DNA from: Alphaproteobacteria bacterium
GTDB taxonomy: Bacteria > Pseudomonadota > Alphaproteobacteria > Micropepsales > Micropepsaceae
Assembly: GCA_026400305.1 (NCBI GenBank)
Contig: JAPLPI010000327.1
Location: 1-9,789, forward strand
DNA length: 9,789 nucleotides
Reading direction: 5' to 3'
The first letter of the stretch is position 1. Every line of letters begins with the position of its first letter. Positions 1-4,901 of the stretch are shown in pieces. The translations under genes were made by a program, and so were the position numbers. Under the pieces are notes generated by a model, which had not been told where the DNA came from, did not search any database, and saw only the letters and a program-made list of their open reading frames with translations.

Positions 1-52
1 ATCTTACGTTACCGGCGCCGAATTGATGATCAATGGCGGCCAGCACGTCTGA
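1..52 (+). CDS. Short-chain dehydrogenase/reductase, C-terminal tail (partial)
   Basis: Reading from base 2, the + strand encodes SYVTGAELMINGGQHV followed by TGA at 50-52. The pattern (S/A)xxVTGAxxxxDGG near the C-terminus is a hallmark of classical SDR enzymes, which carry out NAD(P)H-dependent reduction or oxidation of carbonyl or hydroxyl groups; here the usual DGG is NGG. Only 16 residues lie in the window, so the Rossmann nucleotide site and the Tyr-Lys catalytic pair are outside it. Substrate cannot be inferred. The family call is confident because this tail is so characteristic, but the specific role (for example FabG-like ketoacyl reductase versus sugar or alcohol dehydrogenase) is open. 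Confidence 0.8.
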   Translation, partial: SYVTGAELMINGGQHV

Positions 53-70
53 CGTGCGGGGTTTTGCTTT
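43..70 (+). terminator. Weak possible terminator at the SDR stop codon
   Basis: A perfect 6-bp inverted repeat, GCACGT (43-48) and ACGTGC (52-57), with a 3-base loop covers the SDR stop codon. It is followed by GGGGTTTTGCTTTGTT, which is T-rich but interrupted. The stem is short, so this is only a candidate for the 3' end of the SDR transcript; the much stronger hairpin at 437-466 could serve instead. Confidence 0.25.
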
Positions 71-436
71 GTTGGTTCGTCGCGCCGTCGTTCGTGTACG
101 TCTTGTACACGTCGCTAGGCGCTCCTGCTCACGCCATAAAATCCCGCCTGTTCAGGTCAGTGCTGTACTGGAATTGTCACGCCGTCGCTGTAGCAGCTTC
201 ATATTTTGGAACGCTGCGCGGGCCTGATCTTCGGGTTTGTCTTTTATGGCGGCCGCGCAAGCCGCGTCAGTGATGACAGTCTTGCGGCGTACTTGGATCA
301 CGAACGCGATAGGATCAGGGCCTGGCCGATCATTCTTCTGGTTCTTCTGCTGGCTGGCGCCAGTTTTAGTTTCAAACTTTATGGCGTGGTTAGCGGCGGC
401 GGCGCCGTCGGCACCACCCCGCCGATCAGGCAACAG
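53..436. other. Gene-poor stretch with no supported gene
   Basis: I found no recognisable protein, tRNA or rRNA here on either strand. Several overlapping ORFs of 64-140 codons exist, but none has a clear ribosome binding site or family resemblance. The least bad is a TTG-start + strand frame at 206-490, which would carry one hydrophobic segment (AWPIILLVLLLAGASFSFKL). It runs straight through the strong terminator at 437-466 into the end of the Sel1 gene, which argues against it. The stretch could be a long 3' trailer, a small RNA region or decayed coding sequence. Confidence 0.5.
93..111. repeat. Perfect 7-bp inverted repeat (operator-like palindrome)
   Basis: CGTGTAC (93-99) and GTACACG (105-111) are exact reverse complements separated by 5 bases (GTCTT). 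The dyad is typical in size of a binding site for a dimeric regulator, or it could fold as a small hairpin. It lies 41 bp after the SDR stop codon in a stretch with no clear gene, and no promoter elements could be placed around it, so its function is unknown. Confidence 0.35.
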
Positions 437-466
437 AAAAGCGGCTCGGTTTTCCGGGCCGCTTTT
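437..466. terminator. Strong bidirectional intrinsic terminator
   Basis: Bases 437-449 pair with 454-466 as a 13-bp stem with one G-T pair and a TTTT loop. The outer arms are AAAAGCGGC and GCCGCTTTT, so a G+C-rich stem is flanked by a T-run in either reading direction. It lies 20 bases past the stop codon of the - strand Sel1 gene and would end that transcript. It can equally stop + strand transcription coming from the SDR side. Confidence 0.8.
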
Positions 467-486
467 CTTTGGAGGCGAGTGATGGC

Positions 487-1078
487 TTAGCGGCAGCCGC
501 GATAGGAAACGCGCTTGCAGGATACTGCGAGCTGGCGGGCCTGGTTCTGCGCGGCCGGTGTCATGCGGCGCCACAGGGCGTCACGATGGGCGGCGGCATT
601 GGGCATCTTGCCCATGTCGGCGGCCAGCGCGGACCACATGTAAGCATGGAAGGGTTCTGCCTTGATGCCCTGGCCCTTTTTATACATCAGGCCCGATTTT
701 ACATGCCGGCGGAATTCCCTGCGCAGCGCTGGCGGAGAACCACTGGGCGGCCTTGCCATAGTCGCGCGGAAGGCCCTTGCCGTCACGGTACAGGCCGCCC
801 AGATTGTTCTGGCCTAGTAAAGAGCCTGTAGCGGCGGACAGCGACAGGTAGCGAACAGATTCCGATTTTTTCTGCGGAACGCCTTTGCCATCCAAGTACA
901 TGATGCCCAGATTGTTCTGGGCCACCGGATTGCCCTGGATCGCCATCGGGCGCCAGGAGGCGAGGGCGCGGCTGTAATCCGAACGTTGGAAATAACGGGC
1001 GCCGTACTGAAGAGGGTCGGCGCTGGCTGCCAGGCTGCCAAAGGCCAGCGCGGCGGCAATCAAGATCAGCTTACGCAT
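487..1078 (-). pseudogene. Exported Sel1-repeat protein gene, broken by a one-base frameshift
   Basis: Sel1 repeats are helix-turn-helix solenoids used for protein-protein contacts, often in the envelope. The chosen start, ATG at 1078, follows a GGAG and opens with a Sec signal peptide (MRKLILIAAALAFGSLAASA, cleavage after ASA). Repeats follow at about residues 51-87 (NNLGIMYLDGKGV) and 88-122 (NNLGGLYRDGKGL). After K127 the frame shifts and stops at 680, giving only 132 residues. The next frame continues with SGLMYKKGQGIKAEPFHAY, an obvious third repeat, and ends at 487. Removing one T from the TTTT run at 697-700 restores a single 196-residue protein with a Cys-containing C-terminus. The break is thus recent, or is a sequencing error. 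The gene stands alone, with a terminator just downstream. Confidence 0.8.
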
Positions 1079-1103
1079 GTCGGCAGTCTCCAACCGGGTT
1101 CGG

Positions 1104-1131
1104 AGTAGAGAATTAACACGCAAAAAGTGAA
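1104..1131 (-). promoter_or_regulatory. Possible sigma-70-type promoter for the Sel1 gene
   Basis: On the - strand TTCACT (1131-1126) and TCTACT (1109-1104) are separated by 16 bases. Each matches four of six bases of the -35 and -10 consensus. Transcription would start near 1097, giving a leader of about 20 bases that holds the GGAG site. This would rule out the in-frame upstream Met at 1123 and supports the start at 1078. The match is weak. Confidence 0.3.
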
Positions 1132-1181
1132 CATCCGCTTACCAACGCAGGAACTTTGTCCCCAAAAAACCTCTGATTGCC

Positions 1182-1415
1182 GTGGTTAACGCGACGCCAA
1201 GGCTATACCAGACGGGAATAAAGGGGGGCGCCGCCCTCGGGGCAGTGGAAGGAATAGGCAAAGGCGCCGGCAGCATGGCCATGTCCGGCAAGGCCAAGAT
1301 GGACAGCACGGCGATGAAGCCCGTCAGGAAGAACAGCAAGATGATGGCCGCTAAGCCGATGGCCGGCGACAAGATAAAGGATGACGCGATGAAGATGGAC
1401 GGCATGACGCACTGA
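1182..1415 (+). CDS. Small Met/Lys/Asp-rich ORF, MXKDX-like, doubtful
   Basis: This reading frame is 77 codons from a GTG with no visible ribosome binding site. The last 45 residues (from ATG 1275) are rich in Met, Lys, Asp and Ala, with pieces such as KIKDDAMKMDGMTH that recall the MXKDX pentapeptide-repeat exported proteins of proteobacteria, whose function is unknown. Third codon positions from 1275 on are nearly all G or C, as expected for a real frame in this genome; before 1275 they are mixed. Family members normally begin with a signal peptide and none is visible here, so this may be the surviving 3' part of a decayed gene, or chance. The opposite strand at 1139-1405 gives a hydrophobic ORF that is best explained as its mirror image. 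Confidence 0.35.
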   Translation: MVNATPRLYQTGIKGGAALGAVEGIGKGAGSMAMSGKAKMDSTAMKPVRKNSKMMAAKPMAGDKIKDDAMKMDGMTH

Positions 1416-1445
1416 GGACCGGCAGCGCCGTTCCCAGGGATGGTG

Positions 1446-1679
1446 TCAGCCCTTCTGGGCTTCTTTCAGGATTTCGACGATCATGTCCTTGCCGTCGGGA
1501 CTGTGAATCCAGTTCTCAGCAGCGGCCATGGTGGGGAACTGCAGCGGCACGCGTTGCGGCTTGTTGCGTTCGGGAACCGGTACCAGCACCTCGAAGGTCC
1601 CGGCGAAGCGCACATCCCTGGTCTCAGCAGCATGAGGCGGCTGAAGCTGGTTCTTGCGCTTGTCTTTCATGCTTCCCAT
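1446..1679 (-). CDS. Small conserved-looking hypothetical protein, 77 residues
   Basis: I do not recognise this family. The product has a basic, polar N-terminus (MGSMKDKRKNQLQPP), a central stretch VRFAGTFEVLVPVPERNK likely to form beta strands, and a helical C-terminal end (MAAAENWIHSPDGKDMIVEI). It has no signal peptide or membrane segment and is probably cytoplasmic. The start at 1679 is supported by GGGAGA six bases upstream; an in-frame Met three codons later is too close to any binding site. It begins 34 bases after the rluB stop codon on the same strand, so the two are probably co-transcribed. Many relatives carry rsmD downstream of rluB, but this protein has no methyltransferase motifs. 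Confidence 0.65.
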   Translation of the reverse strand: MGSMKDKRKNQLQPPHAAETRDVRFAGTFEVLVPVPERNKPQRVPLQFPTMAAAENWIHSPDGKDMIVEILKEAQKG

Positions 1680-1695
1680 GGCCGTCTCCCGTTAG

Positions 1696-1714
1696 AGGCG
1701 GCTTATAGCCGTCT
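1696..1714. other. Intercistronic hairpin between rluB and the 77-residue gene
   Basis: AGGCGGCT (1696-1703) and AGCCGTCT (1707-1714) form an 8-bp stem with one G-T pair and a 3-base loop, touching the rluB stop codon. There is no T-run on the - strand side, so it is not an intrinsic terminator. It could protect the rluB 3' end after processing or reduce read-through, or be chance. Confidence 0.3.
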
Positions 1715-2475
1715 TAGTTATCCCGGTCAGCACGTTTTTTGCGGCCGATTCCCAGCTTTTCCCGCCACAGCCGAGCGGGAATTTCCTCGATCTGGCCTTC
1801 GGGTAGCTGGCCCAGCTGGAACGGGCCATAGGCGGTGCGGATCAGGCGGGAGACTTTCAGGCCCAGCCGCTCCATCACCCGCTTGATCTCGCGGTTCTTG
1901 CCTTCCTTCAGGCTGACCGTGGCCCAGCTGTGCAGGCCCTTGCTGCGTTCCAGGTCGGCAACGATGGGCCCGTATTTGACGCCGTCGATGGTGATGCCGC
2001 TGGCCAGCTTGTCGAGATCGGCCTGGGTCACCTTGCCGAACAGGCGCACGCGATAGACACGCGTCCAGCCTGAGGCCGGAAGTTCCATGCGGCGCGCGAT
2101 GTCGCCGTCATTGGTGAGCAGCAGCAAGCCTTCGGTGTTGAAGTCCAGCCGACCAACAGACACCACCCGGCCCAGATGCTTGGGTACATTGGCGAACACC
2201 GTGGCCCGGCCCTTTTCGTCCTTGTGGGTTGTCACCAGGCCGTTGGGCTTGTGATAGCGCCACAGCCGCGCGCCTTCCGGCTCGGCCAGCGGCTTCTCGT
2301 CCACTTGTACTACATTGTTGGCGGTGACGTTGACGGCGGGCGATTTCACCACCACGCCGTCCAGCTTGACCCGACCCTCCAGGATCAGTTTTTCGGCGTC
2401 CCGGCGCGAACAAATCCCGGCCCGGGCGATGACTTTTGCGATGCGGTCGCCGGCTGGTGTTGAGGGGGGCGCCAA
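1714..2475 (-). CDS. rluB: 23S rRNA pseudouridine synthase, RluB type
   Basis: The enzyme converts a uridine of 23S rRNA (position 2605 in E. coli RluB) to pseudouridine. An S4 RNA-binding domain covers about residues 10-60 (DRIAKVIARAGICSRRDAEK), and the RsuA/RluB catalytic domain follows, with the signature GRLDFNTEGLLLLTNDGD at 108-125; D111 is the expected nucleophile. The KNREIKR motif and a C-terminal VSRLIRTAYGPFQLG stretch also fit. The open frame extends far upstream to 2919, but that part only mirrors tadA. I place the start at TTG 2475, giving 253 residues, because GGAG lies six bases before it and the S4 domain begins nine residues later. The C-terminus is short and basic (RKKRADRDN). 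It is divergent from tadA and followed by a small gene of unknown role. Confidence 0.9.
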   Translation of the reverse strand: MAPPSTPAGDRIAKVIARAGICSRRDAEKLILEGRVKLDGVVVKSPAVNVTANNVVQVDEKPLAEPEGARLWRYHKPNGLVTTHKDEKGRATVFANVPKHLGRVVSVGRLDFNTEGLLLLTNDGDIARRMELPASGWTRVYRVRLFGKVTQADLDKLASGITIDGVKYGPIVADLERSKGLHSWATVSLKEGKNREIKRVMERLGLKVSRLIRTAYGPFQLGQLPEGQIEEIPARLWREKLGIGRKKRADRDN

Positions 2476-2481
2476 TGCTAA

Positions 2482-2485
2482 CTCC
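2482..2485 (-). promoter_or_regulatory. Ribosome binding site fixing the rluB TTG start
   Basis: CTCC on the + strand reads GGAG on the - strand, six bases before TTG 2475. No ATG or GTG in frame lies between here and the S4 domain, so this site decides the start. It lies inside the 15-bp gap separating rluB and tadA. Confidence 0.6.
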
Positions 2486-2490
2486 AGATC

Positions 2491-2946
2491 ATGAATGATG
2501 GCGAAGCCATAGCACTGGCGCTGGAAGAAGCGAAATCTGCTGCTTTGCGGGGCGAAGTGCCGGTGGGCGCGGTGCTTTTGGACGCCGATGGCGCGCTGCT
2601 GGCGCGTGACGGCAACCGCATCCTGGAGCTTAAAGACCCCACCGCCAATGCCGAGATGCTGGTGATCCGCACAGGTGCGCGTGTGTTGGGCAATGAGCGG
2701 CTGATCGGATCGACGCTGTATGTCAGCCTGGAGCCTTGCGCGATGTGCGCAGGCGCCATGGCGATGGCGCGCATTGGAAGGCTGGTATTCGCGGCCTGCG
2801 ATCCCAAGGGCGGGGCGGTTCTGCACGGGCCCCGCTTCTTCGAGCAGCCCACCTGCCATCATCGTCCCGTTGTGATGCAGACAGAGCCGCATGCGCTGGA
2901 GGCGGGCGAGATTTTGCAAGCGTTCTTCCGGGCGCGGCGATCTTAG
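2491..2946 (+). CDS. tadA: tRNA-specific adenosine deaminase (A34 to inosine), odd zinc motif
   Basis: TadA converts A34 of the tRNA-Arg anticodon to inosine, which lets one tRNA read CGU, CGC and CGA, and is normally essential. The 151-residue product has the full fold: GEVPVGAVL (21-29), the first zinc/catalytic motif region DPTANAEM (49-56) with catalytic E55, the PCAMCAG motif (82-88) supplying zinc ligands C83 and C86, and the alphaproteobacterial-style end PKGGAVLHGPRFF...PTCHH. The oddity is N53 (AAT, 2647-2649), where the family has a zinc-binding His (HAE). ATG 2491 is the first start after an in-frame stop at 2478-2480; the binding site is weak. Its last four bases overlap the end of the PAP2 gene on the other strand. 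Identity as TadA is firm; activity depends on N53. Confidence 0.9.
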   Translation: MNDGEAIALALEEAKSAALRGEVPVGAVLLDADGALLARDGNRILELKDPTANAEMLVIRTGARVLGNERLIGSTLYVSLEPCAMCAGAMAMARIGRLVFAACDPKGGAVLHGPRFFEQPTCHHRPVVMQTEPHALEAGEILQAFFRARRS

Positions 2947-3563
2947 AACCAGACCGGAGAAAATCCGGGAAAGCCCAACTGCAGCACTTCGCGCGCTGCG
3001 ATCAGGCCGATGCCGGCGCCGATCAGAACGTCACTGAGAAAATGCGCCGTCAGTAAAGCGCGCGTCACTGCTAGCAGCGCAGCGATGCCGAACCAGGTGG
3101 GCCAGGCCATCGGCCACACGCAGGTGAAGATCACCGCCACGCAGCAGATCGTCAAAGCATGGCCGGATGGGAAGGAATTGTAATCGGGATTGAAGGCCAG
3201 CGGCATGAAGCCGTACAGCCCCATCTCCATGTCGTCGCGCGGGCGGCGGCGGCCCAGAACCAGCTTGATGACATGCAGAAAGCCGCTGCCCAGGGTCAGG
3301 CTGGCGATGAAGGCTAGAGAATAATTTATGAGCTGGGTGACTTCATCGGGCAGCACATTGAAGTGGCGCATGCCCGTCGCCACGATCAGGGCCAGGAAGG
3401 CGGCCGCTAGCCAGTGGCCGGCCTTGGCGTAATGGGTGATGCCGTCCAGCGCCTTGTGGGCGCGGCCGTTGACATGGTCATAAATGAAATGCGCCAGAGC
3501 CCGGTCGATCAACAGCGCTGCGCACCCGATTAGGATGGATAGAAAGCCCGCCCACAAAAGCAT
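2943..3563 (-). CDS. PAP2-family membrane phosphatase
   Basis: This 206-residue integral membrane protein belongs to the type 2 phosphatidic acid phosphatase superfamily, whose members remove phosphate from lipid phosphates such as phosphatidate, undecaprenyl diphosphate or lipid A. All three signature motifs are present: KLVLGRRRP (100-108, K-x6-RP), FPSGH (131-135) and R168-x5-H174-x3-D178, the last being TR rather than the common SR. About five or six hydrophobic segments can be seen (near 4-20, 52-64, 80-98, 136-155, 157-168, 178-190). Start ATG 3563 has only a poor AAGG site. It begins 31 bases after the purD stop codon, so it may share the purD transcript without sharing its function. 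The substrate cannot be told from sequence. Confidence 0.85.
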   Translation of the reverse strand: MLLWAGFLSILIGCAALLIDRALAHFIYDHVNGRAHKALDGITHYAKAGHWLAAAFLALIVATGMRHFNVLPDEVTQLINYSLAFIASLTLGSGFLHVIKLVLGRRRPRDDMEMGLYGFMPLAFNPDYNSFPSGHALTICCVAVIFTCVWPMAWPTWFGIAALLAVTRALLTAHFLSDVLIGAGIGLIAAREVLQLGFPGFSPVWF

Positions 3564-3594
3564 GACAGTTGCGTGCCTTTTCGGTTATGGTCTG

Positions 3595-4857
3595 TCAACG
3601 ATTCAGTGCGCGCCAGCCGATATCCGAGCGGCAGAAGGCGCCGTCCCAGTGTATCCGCTTGACCGCGTCATAGGCACGGGCCTGCGCCTGGGCCACGTCC
3701 TTGCCCAGGGCCGTGACATTTAACACCCGCCCACCCACGGCCACGATATCGCTGCCGCGCTTTTGGGTTCCGGCATGGAAGATGGAGATGCCGGGCAATT
3801 GGGAGGTTTCGTCCAGTCCGGTGATGACATGTCCTTTTTCGTACGAACCGGGATAGCCCTTGGAGGCCATCACCACGGTCAGAGCCACCTCGTCGCGCCA
3901 TTCCAGGGGCGTGAGCTTGCCATCGCGGGCCGCCACCAGCGCGGTCAGCAGGTCGCTTTTCATGCGTGGCATCAGCACCTGGCATTCCGGATCGCCGAAG
4001 CGGGCATTGTATTCCACCAGCTTGGGACCCTGTTTGGTGATCATCAGGCCCAGATAGAGCACGCCAAGATACGGCATGCCCTTGGCCTTCATGGCAGCGA
4101 CGGTTGGCTTGATGAATTGCTCCATCGCCACCTGTTCCAGCGCCGGCGTCAGCACCGGCGCCGGCGAATAGGCGCCCATGCCGCCGGTGTTGGGACCGGT
4201 ATCGCCATCGCCGACGCGCTTGTGATCCTGGGCGCCAGCCAGCGGGATGACGTTGGTGCCATCGGACAAGGCAAAGAAGCTCGCTTCCTCCCCGTGCATG
4301 AATTCTTCGATCACGATGGCGTGACCGCTTTCGCCAAAGCCGCCTTCGAACATGAAGTCGATGGCCTTGTGGCTTTCGCTTTTGTCGTTCGCGATGATCA
4401 CGCCTTTGCCGGCGGCCAAGCCATCGGCCTTGATCACCACCGGGTAACCCAGGCCGTCCGCGAAAGTCTTGGCGGCATCCGGCGCGGTGAAGCGCTGATA
4501 GGCGGCGGTGGGAATGCCTGTCTCGTCGCAAAGGTTTTTGACAAAGCCCTTGGAGCCTTCCAGCACCGCGGCAGCCTTGCTGGGGCCGAGGCTGCGGATG
4601 CCCGCCGCTTCCAGCACGTCCCACAATCCGCCTACTAGTTGGGCATCGGCGGCGATGACGGCGAAGTCGATTCGGGTCTCCACGGCAAATTTGGCCAGGG
4701 CGACAAAATCGGTGGCGGGGATGGGTAGGCACTCGGCGACCGCCGCGATGCCCGCATTGCCGGGGGCGCAATAAAGCTTTGTCAGCAGGGGGCTTTTCGA
4801 AAGCGCCCAAGCCAGCGCATGTTCGCGCCCCCCCGAACCCACCAACAAGACCTTCAC
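3595..4857 (-). CDS. purD: Phosphoribosylamine-glycine ligase (GAR synthetase)
   Basis: PurD joins glycine to phosphoribosylamine with ATP in the second committed step of purine synthesis, in the cytoplasm. The N-domain opens with MKVLLVGSGGREHALAWAL; the ATP-grasp core has VIKADGLAAGKGVI, VIEEFMHGEEASFFALSDG, the loop KRVGDGDTGPNTGGMGAYSP and EYNARFGDPECQ; the C-domain follows with VVMASKGYPGSYEKG. Length is 420 residues, usual for the family. The GTG start at 4857 is chosen because GAGG lies six bases upstream and the protein then begins exactly at the family N-terminus; an ATG at 4914 would add an unrelated 19-residue tail inside xseA. One oddity is AAD at 69-71, where most relatives have GPE (VVGPEAPLV). 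It is divergent from xseA and followed by the PAP2 gene. Confidence 0.95.
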   Translation of the reverse strand: MKVLLVGSGGREHALAWALSKSPLLTKLYCAPGNAGIAAVAECLPIPATDFVALAKFAVETRIDFAVIAADAQLVGGLWDVLEAAGIRSLGPSKAAAVLEGSKGFVKNLCDETGIPTAAYQRFTAPDAAKTFADGLGYPVVIKADGLAAGKGVIIANDKSESHKAIDFMFEGGFGESGHAIVIEEFMHGEEASFFALSDGTNVIPLAGAQDHKRVGDGDTGPNTGGMGAYSPAPVLTPALEQVAMEQFIKPTVAAMKAKGMPYLGVLYLGLMITKQGPKLVEYNARFGDPECQVLMPRMKSDLLTALVAARDGKLTPLEWRDEVALTVVMASKGYPGSYEKGHVITGLDETSQLPGISIFHAGTQKRGSDIVAVGGRVLNVTALGKDVAQAQARAYDAVKRIHWDGAFCRSDIGWRALNR

Positions 4858-4901
4858 CGCAAACCTCGCCTTTGCCCGCCGCCACCCTGTATCATGGGAC
4901 C
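4858..4901. promoter_or_regulatory. 44-bp divergent control region between purD and xseA
   Basis: Both genes start outward from this short gap, so at least one promoter must reach into the opposite coding sequence. TATCAT at 4890-4895 could be a -10 box for xseA, which would make its message nearly leaderless, consistent with its poor ribosome binding site. An inverted repeat CATGG-GA-CCATG (4893-4904) includes the xseA start codon. No convincing -35 boxes were found. Confidence 0.35.
4864..4867 (-). promoter_or_regulatory. Ribosome binding site fixing the purD GTG start
   Basis: The - strand reads AAAGGCGAGG before TTTGCG and the GTG at 4857. The GAGG core is six bases from the start codon, an ideal spacing, and settles GTG over the upstream in-frame ATG at 4914. 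Confidence 0.65.

Noticed and set aside
152..574. 140-codon - strand ORF across the terminator
   Set aside because: It crosses the strong terminator and the Sel1 gene end, and has no recognisable domain.
1139..1405. Hydrophobic 88-codon - strand ORF with two apparent membrane segments
   Set aside because: It mirrors the Met/Lys/Asp-rich + frame, whose third-position G/C bias is better, and it has no binding site. The region as a whole remains uncertain.
2478..2919. Long in-frame extension of the rluB reading frame (to 401 residues) on the - strand
   Set aside because: It is antisense to the whole of tadA, has no S4 or catalytic content, and a TTG start with a good binding site exists at 2475.
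3763..4638. 291-codon + strand ORF opposite purD
   Set aside because: Antisense of an unmistakable PurD; its composition is typical of shadow frames.
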